Source: Acanthornis magna (lineage: Eukaryota > Chordata > Aves > Passeriformes > Acanthizidae). Taken from it: a stretch of DNA of 64,000 nt. This document shows, one piece after another, positions 1 through 14,684 of this stretch (position 1 is the stretch's first letter; each line of letters starts with the position of its first letter). The stretch is from contig JAWUZG010000176.1 of NCBI GenBank assembly GCA_036785705.1, positions 321,501 to 385,500 of the forward strand, given 5' to 3'. A model generated the notes under the pieces. It saw only the letters and a list, made by a program, of their open reading frames with translations, was not told where the DNA came from and searched no databases. Both the position numbers and the translations under genes were made by a program.

Positions 1-3000
1 ATAATAATAGATAACATATAATAGAAAATAATGCAATAAGTGACGCCTACTTGCAGGTGCTATTTTATATTAGGATCTCTGGGAGAATGTTTCCTTAAAC
101 TTCCTAGTTTCGTACTTAATTTGTATTTATATCTTCATTCCATCATACACTATTGACTTTCATGTGAAAATAATGCAAGAGAAAATTTTCTTCTTTTTTT
201 TTTTTTAAAGTAATTTAAAGTAAAATGTACAAAATATACCCAGAAGCATGTAATTTACATTTTTATAAACATTTTTGAATTTTTTACTGAAGTTAAACTC
301 ATGGCCAAATTTGACTGAAAAAATCACTACATGTTCTTAGCTATCATAATCTGTGGAGTAACAGATTTTCTTTAGAGCTTTGATGCCTTAGTCTCAGCAG
401 CAGTGCTCAGACGTTTCCTATCTTGGTTGACTTGAGCTTCAAAATGTTAACTTGATTTCACTAAAAGAATCAGGATAAGAAAAATATTTCTCAGTTGCTA
501 TAATCTCATTTCAATGCAGTGTTTATCTTGCCAGTAGTATTTCAACACATATATCTGACTTTTTAATAAAAAAAAAAATAAAGTAGGATCAACTTCAATA
601 GAAAAAAAATGAAAGTAAAGGAAAAGGATATCTCATCAATCATTCATTTTTTTTACCCTGATAGTAATTTATCAACAAAGTACATAATCTAAATTATTTT
701 AACTTGAGCTGCTTAGTTACTCATAAATAGTTTATTTGTCAGTTTATTCCTTGTACATGTTTTTCTTTATTTCATTGTTAGGAAAATATACAAAATAACA
801 CCTTCCAAAACAATTTGTCAGTCCAATACCATAAAATATTACTGAGTTTACAGTCGTGGATTTTTTAAATCTCAATACCAAACCATCCTTTTATAAACAA
901 ATCTATCCCAAAACCTACTTATTTCTGTTTACTAGTATGTAACAGTGCTCACAAATCAGCCCATTGTTTTAAATAATTATTTTTTTATTGTAGTGATCAT
1001 TATTATTTTGAAGGCAAAGTAATTCCATTTGTTGCGTATATGTTACTTTTGTTCAGAGTAATAAACTTTTAAAAGTAATTTCATTGAGGATACCAAAATG
1101 GTCCATTTTTAATTCAAACGTAAGAAAAATAGTAGTCTGTATTTCACAAGGGAGAAAAGACACTTACTGGTATTTGTGCAATACAATTTTAGAAAATATC
1201 AAATATTCTAGTTTAGAATAGTTGAAAAACTGTCTTCTTCCCCTGTTCGTAGTGTTTATTCTATTTTACATAAAAATTGATGAGATTCAAATAGATTCCA
1301 GCAGCACTTTATAGGGATTAAAAGGAAAATCCAACAATATCTCCTTGTTTTGAACACAGGAAAAAATCTCTATGATAGTGAAGCTGGTAAGGCTGGAACA
1401 GTTGTTAGAGGACCTTTTTCTATATTCTGACATTTTCCCAGCAACACTGGGATGGACAGTGCAGCTGCATCTATTGTTGTATTCTATTTTCTGCAGCAAT
1501 TTGGCTTCTATTTCATGTCTATGCCATCCATGTGAGTCTCTGACACTAACTTGCAACAATCAAGATTAATTAATCCTTTCTTTATTACAAATTTAATTTC
1601 CACTACTTTCCAAAAGAAAAAGATAGAGATCCATTCCACTTATGTGGGGATTACAAATTGCGTAATAAAGTTTAATTGTTCCCTCAGAATGTAAGAGTAA
1701 TATGTATGAAATTGTAGCAGAGTTCACTGAGCTCAACAGAAGAGAGAAAAAAAAATCTCAAGCTGTAGTTCTTCTACCACGGTGAATTTAACTGTGACAC
1801 TTTCCTACTCTTAATGATTCAGGATCAATTACCACATCACACTCAGAATCACACATATTAAACTTTTTCAAGAAGCTTTTCATTTCTCCTTGACCTACCT
1901 AATATTCTGTCCATAAATTGGTAAGGACACTGAGCCTTTGATCTGGCAGTGTATTTTATCTTGTGCACAATTTTAAGCACCTGAATAATTCTATTGATTG
2001 CTGGATCCAGGCCATCTGTGACTCACCAGAAGACTTTTTTTAGCAATTAAGACACCAAAAAATGACCAGGTGGTAGGGACATAGCACCCATTTGACACAT
2101 TTCTCCTACATAATTTTTTGAGATTCACTTAATCTGTGCCTTAAGTTTGTCCTCAAAACATTAAAGCTCCTGTCAAATGCTGTGAGAATATGGTCTTTCA
2201 AGTTTGTGAGACAAAGAAATACTAATTTAATAGGGTCCAAAGAGAAATTCATAATAAACACGGATATTACAGTCAGGGTTAACTGAAACAGACCTCATGT
2301 TGTAAAGAATGGATGTTTAAAACCTGTAGAACTCTTGAAAGAAATTAGTTAGGAGATTAGCCTCATTTCCAGTGAAAAGACTATTACACTTAAAAATGAC
2401 TGAGAGAACTTAGAGCTGCCTAGGGTGAGAAAGGCTGTGCAACGTGAGCCATGATTAAGCTGGCACTGCAGCAGCAGCGTAGGTGACTGTCCAAAATCAA
2501 ATCTCTCCATTTTCATGGCAGAACTGTCACTAATACAGCACTGAGAGACTGAAACTAGTGGACTGTGGAGGTGAAGTATTAAAAACATTAAAAAAATAAG
2601 TCACCTTTCTATTTCTTGATGCATAGACATATGCGAATATATACCTATCTACACACACAAACATGTTTATGGAGATATGTGTCTGTTTGCATACGAAGGC
2701 ATGGAACAAATACATACACACACATATATACCTGTTTCTTCTTCATAAGTTAGAAATATTATCAAATAGAATTGTATGGTTTTAATTCTTCCATGTTCTT
2801 AAATGTTCCTAATTAAGGAATAATTCTTAAATTTCTGCTTTCTATGGAAAATGTGTGTGGCACATTTTCACAAGGAAGAACAAAAGAAAGAGTTCACTGA
2901 ACACATATGGATGAAAAATTAAAATCTTCCCATCCAAATATATCACACATGCCCCTTGTAGGAATGCATTTTCTCTGATGCAAAGCAGTTGGGACAGCAC

Positions 3001-4588
3001 CAGTTTTCTGTATCCACTTTTGATCATGAAACAACATCTCAATACATAATGGAAAATTTAATCTGACTTAAGACATTGAGGATACTAGCATGGAGACTAA
3101 AATCTTGAACTTAAAAGCGCTGTCATAGCATTTACATTTTATTTAACTTGGTTTACTTTCCACATGTACATGCACATGATTTATTGGTTAGAGATTTTCA
3201 GAAAGTTTAGTTCTAATTCAGGGAGGTTTTAAATGTGTGTCATAACTTTTTGGTTTTACTCCTGAAAATGGAAAATTGCTACAGTCAATTCACTACAAGA
3301 CCATGTTAAATATAGCTTTACTCTATAACTTAATTCTATGCAATAAATATTTATCTTACTTTTGAAATTCTGGGTGCAAAGCTATTAAAAATTTGGTCAC
3401 CAGTGCTAATAAAAGTTATAATTTGTATCATGAGTATTAACATTTTTATATGTTTTTTAATGTTCAGTTATACTTTTGTGTAACAAATTCTAAAATATAA
3501 CAGCTTAGCTTTGCTGTAAGGGATTTATAGAACTTTTGTTCAATGACTCCTTGAAATTTTAACTTCTTCTTGACTTGAACACTGCTGTTTGTCCCACCTA
3601 ATTACAAACTCATAGTTAAAAGCAGAGAGTTTTCCCTGGTTGAAACAGCTCTTTTCCTCTTTGAGTGCTGAAGGATCATTGAAGCCTGGTGGAGCAGGGA
3701 CTGGTGGAGCACAAAGGAGACCTCAGGGTGCAAAGAAAAATTCCTGAGAAGAGCAGGAGGTGAGGTGACAAGACCTGCAGACCCTCCACTGTGCACATCA
3801 GGCTGTGCCTGCAATTTTGAGATCACAGGTGAGAAGGAAAGTGGTCTCTGCCTGCTATCAGTTTTGAAGATTTGGAGAGAGCAATTCTTCAATGTTTTTT
3901 TCAATTTGGAGAGGACGAGGAGCTGTCACAGTAATTCGTGATTACACAGCAAAGTTTGGACACAAAGCCACTTGCTGCTCCAGGAATGGGACAGGAGTGG
4001 GAAGGACTGAGAAGTATGCATGGCTCAGAGTCACAGACACCTCCCAGCGACATTTCAGTCTTGTCAGCAAGTGTGAAGTGTAAAAGGAAGAAAGGAAGAT
4101 CTGTATCTAATTTTTCTTCCCCTCAAGTGATGTCAGGCTTTCCATTTCCACTGCACCCATTAAGTGTCTTGTATAATGTGGACTTGAATATTTTTCCTTG
4201 TAATTCATTATTTCTATGAAAGAATAAGTTTCTTTTCAGAGAAATGATAGCTATCTATGTAAGGAAATTTCTGATGAGGGATGTGAAAGAAAGTCCTAAA
4301 TAACTATTTGCAAGTACTATTGTTCACAAAAGTGACTGTCTTTTGGTGACAACTCCAAAATTCTACACAGTAGTTTTTTCACAAACTGCAAAGTGCAAAA
4401 TAAAATGGTGAGTTCCATTCTCTGAGAAAGTGCACATACCATGAGAGGTTCTAAGTTGCTTTCATGCTGGTTTTAAGTGTCATTTCTTAACAGAAATAGT
4501 CGCGGTCTATCCCTTAGAAATAGCTTTAATTTTCTTCTTTTTAACAAATTTCTCACCATGTTAAAAATGTGATTTCCATGAATGATGA
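1..4588. other. Unique AT-rich DNA, no gene seen
   Basis: No recognisable gene or transposon. Open frames are short, have no family resemblance I know and are interrupted in all six frames. Short T-runs (near 190-208), A-runs (near 565-608) and a CA-rich patch (about 2650-2730) are present. Conserved non-coding elements could be hidden here, but that cannot be judged from one sequence. Confidence 0.6.
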
Positions 4589-5158
4589 CATGAGTCAGCA
4601 ATGTGTCCTTGCACTAAAGAAGGCTAATGGTGTCTCGGGCTGCAGAAGGAGTCATGTGGCCAGCAGGGTAAAGGAGGTGATCCATGCCCTCTACTCAGCG
4701 TTGTGAGGCTGCATCTGCAGTGCTGTGTCCAGTGCTGGGCTCCCCATGCACACTGGGCAGGCTGGAGGGAGATCAGTGAAGGAATACAAACACCATGAAG
4801 GGACCAGAGCATTTCTCTGGAGATGATTTTCCAGCCTGGAGAAGGGGATGCCCCAGAGGAGCTTTAGTGAAAAGAGGGAGCCAGGCTTTTTTCAGCAGTA
4901 CCCAGTGACAAGACTAGAGGGGATGGACACACACTGAAGCACAGGAGCTTCCCTCTTAGTGGGGAATATTTTCGCTATGAGAGTGAATGGAACACTGGCA
5001 CAGATTGCCCAGATGGTGGAATTTCCATCCTTGGAGATATTAAAAATTTCTCTGTGGTACTGGGCACCTGTTTTTGGGTGACCCTGCATGGGTACAGGGC
5101 TTGGACCAGAGTTTCTCCAGAGGTCCCTTCCAGACTCAGGTATTGGATAATCACATCT
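4589..5158 (+). mobile_element. CR1 LINE, 5'-truncated 3' end
   Basis: The segment reads in order like the end of the CR1 second open reading frame and its 3' UTR. It has the ATGAGTCAGCAATGTG block, the GCTGTGTCCAGTGCTGGGCT block near 4720, the AGCCTGGAGAAG block near 4840, and the terminal CAGAGGTCCCTTCCAGACTC block near 5120. The order fits a plus-strand copy. The terminal octamer repeats have decayed to ATTGGATAATCAC. Only the last part of the element is present, as is usual for CR1 because reverse transcription starts at the 3' end. Internal changes and small deletions make it an old, dead copy. No intact protein is encoded. The CR1 assignment is firm; the subfamily cannot be named without an alignment. 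Confidence 0.88.
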
Positions 5159-5867
5159 TAAATAAGCAAAGATACTGGTGGCATAAATAATTTTGAAATA
5201 CAGCATAACATCGAAACATAACTGCCTAAGTTGTTTTTTTTTTCTGCATAACAAAGTCTTCCAAAAGTTGAAGCCTACTTATGGAGAACATACAAAGAAA
5301 ATAAAATAACTGCAAAATTAATTTCTTGTATTTCTTGCTTTAAACAGTGTAGCTCTCTGTATGGCTGGCAGAAGTACAGAGCAAGACCAAAGAGATCTTC
5401 CTGCAAATTATGGAAGTCTTTCATATCTCTAAGGACTACAGATGAGGGCATTGCACTGCTTGTAGGATCAGTTTGAAATCAGTGTGAGTCTATTCTGTGA
5501 GAATGACCCAAAATCCTTCAGTCAAGTGTATTAAGTCAGTAATTATGTGTCTCAAATAAGCAGAAAGTATGTATCTGAATGTAGATCTTCCTTACAAAAT
5601 ACTCTCGGGAATTGTGCATATTTGACTGTGATAGCCATTATTTGGAACATCCTCTAGGAAAATGAAATTGTAGAAGAAATAGTTTTCTAAATATATTAGT
5701 TTCCAGTTTACATAAATTTTTGCTTGCATACACATTCCACAAATTTAAACAGGGTTTCCTGCATGTTCTTTCCTAGACACAGTTAAAATATCTGGATGAA
5801 AACACTGTTCCTTGAAAGGCAAAAGTAAAAAAAATGCTGCTGAGTGATAAAATTTGTTGTTCAACTT
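5159..5867. other. Unique AT-rich spacer
   Basis: I see no gene, RNA or recognisable repeat. It lies between a CR1 end and a CAAAA-rich tract. Confidence 0.5.
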
Positions 5868-5993
5868 CCCTCCCCCCCCCAAAAAAAAACCAAAACCAAA
5901 ACAAAACAAACCAAAAGAAAAAAAGAAAACCAAAAAAACCCAAAACAACAACAAAAAAAAAAGCCAGAAAAAAAATTATTGTTTTAGCAAAAA
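5868..5993. repeat. Poly-C followed by CAAAA-rich low-complexity tract
   Basis: A run of C leads into about 115 bases made almost only of A and C, with repeated CAAAA, CCAAAA and CAACAA units. The minus strand is T/G-rich. No transposon body adjoins it that would make it a retroposon tail. Lysine/threonine-rich frames through it are simple-sequence artefacts. Confidence 0.85.
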
Positions 5994-8900
5994 AAAACTT
6001 GCAGATGTTTAAAGTAATATTTTAAATGAAAGTGTCTTTATGCTGGCAATAACATTAAATATTGGACATTGAAAAAAGGTAGTAGAAAAATAAGTTTGAA
6101 CTTTTTGGCAGTGGTAGTTCTATGTTGCCTTTATCTCTTCAGTAAACTTATGGCCTTGGAGAGCAGAGAAAAAAATCCAAATATAAATACATGCCATTTC
6201 AGGCATACCATTTTGATAAGGTTTTGGTCCTAATCATTATAAAGGGTCCAAAAGAAGAATTTGATCAATCAAAAATCAGGGGCAGGTGCAGGCTATGGCT
6301 CTGTAAACATTTCAACCAATAGCAAAACAATTCAGAATTCAAGGCTGCATCTCCTGCAATGCTCACAAGCAACAAGAGTAATAGTAGCCCAATACTCTCG
6401 TTCTGAAATCTTATGAGGTTTTCATCTGTGCCATCTTTCTGAAAGAATTTGTCTCCCAGTTCCATGACCAAAATTTTAAGAATCTGGTCTGACTTTAGTT
6501 GAATTTTGCATCAAAGAAACAGAAATAACAAGATTAACAATAAATACTGGTGGAGAAAAAGACGGCGACACAAATTTTCTGTTCTGTAGTTTATACCAGA
6601 AAGGTGTTGCTTGTTATAATTTTGCCAAAATATTAATAAACTGTCCAATCAATAAAAAATGTCCATTGTATATTTCCCTTGGCTCAGTATTTTATCAGCC
6701 ACAGAAGATAAAACCATGACTCAGAAAGCGCTGATCACCGGTGACTGTTTAAATCAAATTGTTCTGAAAATGGCTATACCAAACCATACAAATGAAAATC
6801 TGGATCAGTCAGGCGATAAGATTTTATTTATAACCTTATTTATTTCTTTACAGTCCTGAATAAAAAATAGTTATCTATAGAGTGAGAAAAGCCAATGCTA
6901 TTTCCAGAGCACACTAAAAAAGTGGTCTTGAATTTAATGAATTTAACCCTTTAAAGAAAGCTTTTTCATTATGGACCAAAAAAAAAGGGGGGAACAAATA
7001 TCCCTTGATATAAGTTTCTATGCAGTCTCCAGATGATTCTGAGTGACAATTTAACAGATTTATGGGTCAATCATGCATCACTACCTAGTTAGAGTATGGG
7101 CTTGTTTTCAGAGGAAAAAAATTTGCATAATCAGCTTGATGGAAGATGGAGGTCAAAGAAATCTTGTACTTGTTACTGCCACTCTTAAGGGCATGGATGC
7201 TCTTCGCAGTGGAGCATCGTTCTCAGTCCAGCCCTTGATTTAATTGACTAGTGGTCCTAATTTCTGGTTCAGGGAATTAATAAGAATTCATGTCATCTGC
7301 ACAAGAATTTCAAATGTGGAGCTGACCTGGCTGTCACAAGTGTTAGAAGCTGACAAAATCCAAACAAGCTGCACAGATGATGTAGTAATTCCTGACATCA
7401 AGTTTGGCTGCAGCAAAAATCTGTGCAGAGATTTTAGAGCTGGATAAGATTTCTGAGGTTATCCAACTTCTGGTTTGCACAACTTTAGGGCAGAATTGTA
7501 GTGGCAGAGGTAAAGCAGAAATCTTTTTTAGCTTGTCTAAGTTTTCAGTGATCCCTGACTGTCAAATCTTGTGGTTGCTTCCGGGAATTCTCCCACTGCT
7601 GTTGGTGGGCATTTGTTCTTCAAATATAAATATAACATAGTATAATAAAATGAGAAAAGCATAGAAGGAATATTCCTTTACAATTATCTTTTTATTCTGT
7701 GAAAAATAATTTTCCATGTACATTGAATAGTAAAATTTTGTCCTCCAAAGAAACTAAAAATAAACGTGCTAAAGGTGGTCATGGTGGATAATCGCTGGCA
7801 ATAGTTGCAGAAAGAGTAATAGACCCATATGTAAATACATAACAATACAATGTTTAATTTCATAATTACATACCATTTTTCCTTGTATCATTCAGTGTTC
7901 AATGTTCACTTAATGAACCCCTATTGCAATGATTTGTTTAATCATTTTCATTCAGTATGGCCTGGGGCATATTTCCTGCACTACTGTGTTATACACTGAA
8001 TTTTTGATTTCCTAACAAGTTTTTCCTTCAAATTCATTGCTAAAGTATGTGAATGAAGGTAACATAAATTAGAAAAAAATAAGATGAGAAATATTAGTTA
8101 ATTTATCTTCACAACTCTTGGCATACTTCCCCTTTTATATGCAGACTACGTTTACATTGTTTAGCCTAGGAGCAATCACAGGCTCAAATATGACATTGCT
8201 ATGCTGCTTAATTTAGGAAGCCTGCAGCTGGAATATATACATATCCCATAGTGCTTTGCCTTGTTAAGTTTTTCTGTAAAAAGTCTCCATTAATTTGCCT
8301 GCTTTCCATGAAATATTGCTGCAAGACATAATGAGATATATGGGACCAGCTTTCATGGGGACTGGACATACCTGTAATCATGGTGGTAAATTTACACCGC
8401 TGCTAGTGGCATAATTGGACCTTGCATGAAGGGTAACCTTGGACACTTCACATTATCTTCATAGTGTCTTACATTGTCAGAACAGTGTACTCCTGGCATC
8501 AGCTGCTGCAAGCACTCACACCCTGAGGCAAATTACAGGTGCTGAGATTAAATGAGGACCCTGCAAAATGAAAGGCATACAAGTCCAGGCCACCTGCGAA
8601 AAAGTTGAACTTGAATGAAATGTCAGATATCACAAAGAAAACTTTAAACTAAAGGAAAAAGTGTCTGGAGCAATATTCACGTCTAGGTGTAATTCCTTGT
8701 GTTTTCTGTAATTCCTACCACACTGAAAGCCTTCAAGCTTTGGCAAGAGGGTGGATTAAAATGTGTTGAGGTAAAGCCAGTGATTTTTTGGAAGATAATT
8801 TGCTGGTCCAAAATACCTACTCAAAAACACTTCAATAAGCAACCAACATATCAGTCTAAATGAAAATGCCTTAGATAAATAACTTCTTTAACATATCTAA

Positions 8901-11900
8901 ATCATGGCTGAATGTGCACTCTTCAGTACTAAATGGACATACTGTTTCAGTAGTATCTTTATAAACTCAGAAAGCTGCAGAAACAATGCAGAGAATAGTG
9001 TAAGATATTTTAAAAATGGAATTTTTTGCCATTTAAAGTCAACATATTTTTACCATTGAGTGTGTAAGTGTAAGAGAGAAAAAGAGGGAGAAAGCATACC
9101 AGGGAACCAACCTACCCTGATGTGATGAACTAGGGAAAGATCTTTGTTATTTCTCGTACTTTTCATTTAATATGCCTGCACATGCTGGTTTTGTAAGGGT
9201 TGTTTTTATCTGCTATTTTATATGGGTTTTTTGGCCAAGTGGAAATACTTGCACTTGCAGTAAGTAGCACAAGTCAAGTGAGCTTGGGAAACTGTGGATC
9301 TATTGGCAGGATTATCTATTGGATCTGTATCTGATAAACAGATGGTCTCTATCATAAACTCCGCAGGCTCCAAGTCTCTTGGAAGTGCTACCACACACCT
9401 ACACAGGCCTTGCGGAATAATTTCTGCACATGCACAGTAGTTTTTCACATTTCAAATAGATCCACTCTGCTGCACATGTGCAAACCACCTGTGAAGCACA
9501 TGGACAGCAGATCCAATGTGCCTCTTGAGACAATGGGTCTGGCAGCCACACTTGCTTTAGGAAAGGCTTTCTTTTCAGAGTATTCAATCTCCCTCTAGAA
9601 TAATAGTTCTGATAATGAAGTACTTAAGTTTTGGGGATTTTTACTATGTTTATAACCCTAAGCTGATAGATACTTGTTTTACATCTCAATAGAGATACAT
9701 TTTCTCTTAACAATTCTGCAACTAGGGCTGAATTTTTTTAATTTATGACACATCTCTCCAAAATGCAAAACTTTTGCCAAAAGATTTGTTTTGATTTTAA
9801 CGTTTTATTTTGCTTATGACCCATGTCATTTGAGCACCTAATATAAGCTTACCTAATTGAAATCCTTTTACTTCTCACATGAGAAATGTCCCTCCATTTC
9901 TATTATCCCATGCATGGCATTATAAAGACAATGTCATTTTAAATTATAAATAGTAACTTTGTCTTGAATTATATCCATTATGTGCAGCATATTACCCAGA
10001 TTGCTGAAAGTAGGAAAAAATACAGGGGTGAATGAATTCAAATTACTGGGTCATTAAATTGATATTTTTAATCCATCCACTGATTTACTCGACGGGCCAG
10101 ATACTGAGCTGTGTTCTCACAGACTGCTGATTGTTTTGGTGTTTACAGGCAAAAATGGCAGTAAATTTTTCCTGTTTTGTGAACTGAAATATAATCCATA
10201 CATGTTCTGGAGAACACTCTCTCTTTTAGTCCAACGAGACTTTACTATCAGTCACGCAGAATGTCTTTTCACTTTTTCTGAGATGGTAAGGAACCCAGAA
10301 GTTCACTTCCATTCAAGCACACTTAGTTTTGCTTCCATCTGTTTAAAAACAAAAATTTAAAATTAAAAAAAAAAAAGTGGGTTTGTCATTAACGAAGCAG
10401 CAATTACCAACCTTTTTGACTTTCTAACATACATTTCAACATTTTCGTTCTGTGGAGGGACACCAGATAAATCCACATTCTCCAAGGACCAATGAGAATG
10501 CTTGTTTGCACAGAGTTTGTTTGGAAACAGAGGAGGGCTTCACAGTGCTTTTGTGAACTGTTCAGAGAAAAGTACTGCTCCCCTGGGATATAGACTTTAC
10601 CTGAGTGAAAAGCAGTCTTAATACACCAATATTTGTATGGTTTAAGTCTCTTGGACTTGCTATTGCCCGAGTGTTAAATTTTAGACTACTTTGCATGGTC
10701 TTAAGATTTTACAACTTTTCTTCTGTTGTCTATAGAATGTTCCCCTCAATTTACTGAAAGTGTCTCAAATGCAACATCTGGTGAGAATCAAATGTGGGGA
10801 TGAGTAGTATAACTAGATCCCAAAAACTTGTCTATATTACTTGCATCCTGGTCATATAATAAAAGCTCTTACTTTCAAAATTTTGTCATAGATTTATTCT
10901 TAATGTGAAAAACTAAGGCTTCCAGAGTGATAAATTTTGAAACAACCATAGCTCATAAATTAAGCTTTCCTGCAACGTTGCTTACAAATAGGAAGTCAGA
11001 CTATTCCAAATTAAACCACATTTTCTATTATATGATTGTATTGGCTATTACTTTAAATTGAAAGTAATTATAGGAAAGTAGGAAATTTCTCAAATAATTG
11101 CCATTATTTTCTAGGAGTGGAAAAAAAAATAGAAAAAGACAAAAAAATACAATGCAGCCTATGAAGTTTAAATTAAAAACAGTGGTTTGAACACTGTCTT
11201 TGTTGTGGAAAATAAAAAGGTAGGATTTATTGTAGTTTTGTATTCTTACATGTCTTCCTTTGGGTTTGCAATATTTTTTTTTCTTTCCTTTTTTTTTTTT
11301 TTTTTATGACAAGAACAGAATAGAACTTCATTATTAAGAATTTCATTGCTCTGACATTTTTAATATAAACATTTGGGCACTGATCTCCTACATACAGGTT
11401 AGAAGGAGATAAATCACTCTCCTTGGCACCTCCCATGGTCTGCCAGCTTGGTTAACCAGCTTCTGCAGATGCCCTCTCTGACATCAAAACACAGGGGCCT
11501 GCAGCAAACAAAAAAAAGCCAGATTTCTCCTGATGCCCAGGAAAGCTGTGTGTGCTGTCAGAGAATGCTGTGAGCATTGATAAATGCCACTGTGCTGAAT
11601 CAGCACGGTGGGCAGTTTAACTTTGTGACCTTCTTGGAGTTGATGGCTTCCCCCACAGACTGTCTTTGACATCGCCTATAACAGAGGCTGTCAAAACTAC
11701 TAAAGGAAAAGAGAGCAATATTTATTTTACTGTTAAGTCATCCTTTCTCTGTGCAGATCTCAGGTGTCTTGGCATTCTCCTGGACAATTTCATATGCTTT
11801 ATTGTTTCCATCAGCTATGTGCAGGGGTTTTCCGTGTGAGGAAGCGCATTCTTTGCACAGCCCCATTCTGTCACCCTGACATTTTGCATGTGCTTTGAGC

Positions 11901-14036
11901 ATCTGGGCCTGGTTTCTAGAAACAATGCAGAACAATTTTATTGTCTCCTGCAGTTTGAACATCACTACTGTAACATATACTATATTTGGAGACACAGCAG
12001 CTTTTGTTTTGGGGAGTTGTTTTCAGAGTAGTATTATTGACATTAAAATTAAAAGGAAATGCAATCTGCCTGCATTTGAGAGAAAAAAATACTCAACCAA
12101 ACCTAAGCCACATCGCCCCTCCCTCAAAAAAATCTAACCATACCTACAAACTAAAACAAACCAACCTTCTCTTACTACCTCAGATACAAATTCTAAGGAC
12201 AACTTTTAAGTGCTTTAAAATCTCCTGTCGGTTTCCAAGCTTGGACTCTGACAGGGTAGGCAGAAACAAAGCCTCGCCTAAGAATAAGGACAATAATCCC
12301 TAGGACAATAGCATGCCATTTTTTGAGACAAAGAGGTTTACTGAAGGCTGTGGTTAGTTAAGCGGTTTTTTCATTCCTTCCATGCCAGTCCCTAATGCAT
12401 TCTGAATCCTTTCTCACCGACAATAGCAGATGGGGTATTCCGGGTAGACATTTCTACATTAGCTATTCCTCCTTGTTTCCATGGGCATTGGCACAACAGG
12501 CCTTTTGCTGCTCTCAGCAGCCTTGTGACTAAAGCAGCTGCCTACTTTCTAGAGCCTAAGGCTGGCCCTAAGACATTCTCTTTCCCTCAGTCAGACAGTG
12601 TTTGTAGAGTGGATAGTGATAAATCAAACAGCGCACTGAGATCATCTGAGCTGAGAGGATAAAAAAAAATCTTGAGGCATTATGTTCTGATCACTGTCAC
12701 TATCTGAAGGAGTGGATCATCAGAATGAAACTACCAGATTTGCCTTTAAAAGGGAACATGTTTTTATAGTTTTGCTCATTGCCTAGTATATAAAATCCTT
12801 TTCAAGATAAATGGAAACATGTTTACATTTAAATAACCACCTTTTCATGTATTGATTTCCTTGCCCCACATCAAAGAACACAGAGTTAAATTTATTAAAG
12901 GATATAAGGGTTATAAATGTAACTGGTTAAATAGCTCTAGTAGAGACTATCCTGTGCTCAGCATGTTCAGGTACCAGACCTACAAGGACTATTTAAGTTT
13001 TCCACAGAATATTGTTCAGGATCTCTGTGTTTACACAGATTTAGCATCCCAAAATGTCTTTTGTACTCAATGCAAGAGCATAATCTCATAATCTGTAAGT
13101 CACTGTAAAATTAATGGGTACCTTTGCTTTACCTTCTGCTTTTCCCCTGACTTTTCCCTCCCAGCACACAGGCAATTATTGCATCTTAAATTGGTGCATC
13201 ATTTAACATATCCCAGGTATATTTTTATCTTGCTATTCACCTACTAGGCATTATATCATGATATTTTTATTTCCCAGCACAAGGATGAAGGGAGCTAATA
13301 TATAAATTTTTCAAACATTTTTAAAATAATTTTTTTAAAGAACAACAAGATGACAACTAACATCAGCAGAAAACAGCAGAATAAAGGATGAAAAAAACAC
13401 TTCTTATTATGTGTTCCAACTCACAGGGTAGTTTATTGTGTAATGTTAGCCAAAATGTTATTACCCCAATGCTGTGAAGACTGCATGTTGAGAAAAGAAT
13501 TTCTAAAATCCAGAAAGAATCTCACCAACATTCAAAACTAGAAAATCCATCTGCAACATAGGAATTGTCCTTTGAACCCACAATATAACCTAGTTTGACC
13601 CCACTGAAGGAAAATAACAGACATGGATGCTCTGTCATGATTCAAGAGCATTCTAATTTGTAGCAGAGCAATATGCCAAATGTGAGACTAGCAGTCCAAC
13701 TACAGTGTATCCACATGTTTATTTGTGCACATACTGTGCCTGTCTGTGCACTGGAATATACGTACGGAATAAAGTACATGGTATTTATACACTAGTCTGA
13801 TTAATAACAAACAACCTTTTAATCTCTCATAAACTATGACCAAAGGTCAAACACTTCTGTTATTGATTTTGTGTCATCTGAAGGTAAATACTTATGTCTG
13901 TGTGCATAGGAATTACTGCATGTGCACCCAACAGATACTCACTAATGGATACTCCCACTGGGAAGGGAGTTAAAAGTCCTGTGATACTAATAACATTTTA
14001 ATCAATCCCCCTGTAGCTGTATCTCTATGATACCTC
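5994..14036. other. Unique AT-rich DNA, no gene seen
   Basis: Eight kilobases without a recognisable coding exon, RNA gene or dateable transposon. Open frames stay below about 110 codons and show no domain I know. Slightly GC-richer patches at about 8340-8620, 11,400-11,660 and 12,340-12,600 resemble nothing I can name. They could be conserved non-coding elements or very old repeats. An 11-bp match near 10,093 (GGCCAGATACTGAG) recalls ancient amniote interspersed repeats but is too short to call. Confidence 0.55.
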
Positions 14037-14051
14037 GGGGGGTGGGGGGGG
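14037..14051 (+). repeat. G-rich run at LTR border
   Basis: Six G, a T and eight G abut the 3' end of the minus-strand LTR. The run obscures the target-site duplication and may have expanded after insertion. Confidence 0.8.
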
Positions 14052-14684
14052 TGTCTTGGATTACAGACAATTTCCTGGGTGGAAAGTGTGATGAATAAAA
14101 CACCTCCCCCACAGCAAAGGCCTCCGGCACCCCCTCCCCCACAACAAGAGAATTTCTTGAATGAAAGTGAAAAAAAACTATTTAGCATAACACACAGAGT
14201 GCTCTACAAAGCACAGGGGAAGGGGAAAGGGGAAAAGGAATTATTAGACCTGAGTAAACAGCTGATGAATTTTGTGTCCTTTTCCTCAGGCATAGATTCC
14301 CCCTTCCGGGGCCCCCGGTGGGGCCGGGTGGAGTTGCTCCCGTGGCTCCCTGGAGGATTCTCATCCACCATCCTCCGGGGGCTCCCAGGACTCTCAGATA
14401 AAAAAAACAAGTTGAGGGGAAAAGGTCCAAACAAAAAAGATGACAAAGAAACAATCCCAGGGAAAAACCAAGCAGCAGCCACAGCAGCAGCAGCAGCCCG
14501 ACTGAGGAATGTCCCTTCCTTTCCCTGTCCTCCATGGAAGAGCTGAGGGGGAGAGTTTCAAAACATCCCATGCTAGCAGAGCTTCTCCCAGCTGCTGAAC
14601 ACAGGTAAAGCTACAGGACCACATTTCTAGGCAGGCACGCAAATGATAGGGAATACAGGATTATCATTACATCACCCCAGGACA
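14052..14684 (-). mobile_element. Solo LTR of an avian endogenous retrovirus (family A), minus strand
   Basis: Read on the minus strand this 633-bp block starts TGTCCTGGGGTGATG and ends AATCCAAGACA. It therefore has the TG...CA ends of a retroviral LTR, and it is collinear along its length with the plus-strand LTR at 18,141. Shared internal blocks include the AGCTGGGAGAA...GCTCTGC region, GGGATGTTTTGAAACT, and the GAGGAAAAGGACAC...TTCATCAGCTGTTTA region. No gag, pol or env sequence adjoins it, so it is a solo LTR left by recombination. The flanks are GGGGG on the left (with GGGGT just upstream) and GGGGT on the right, so the target duplication is blurred by a G-run. The open frame 14,079-14,546 is antisense through this LTR and is not a gene. 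Confidence 0.87.

Noticed and set aside
4575..4593. 17-bp match to 44,200-44,217 (CCATGAATGATGACAT)
   Set aside because: A match of this length is not surprising between AT-rich segments of a 64-kb window; the flanks do not extend it.
14079..14546. 155-codon frame with Pro- and Ala-rich parts
   Set aside because: Runs antisense through a solo LTR; the Ala-run is a GCA repeat in that LTR.
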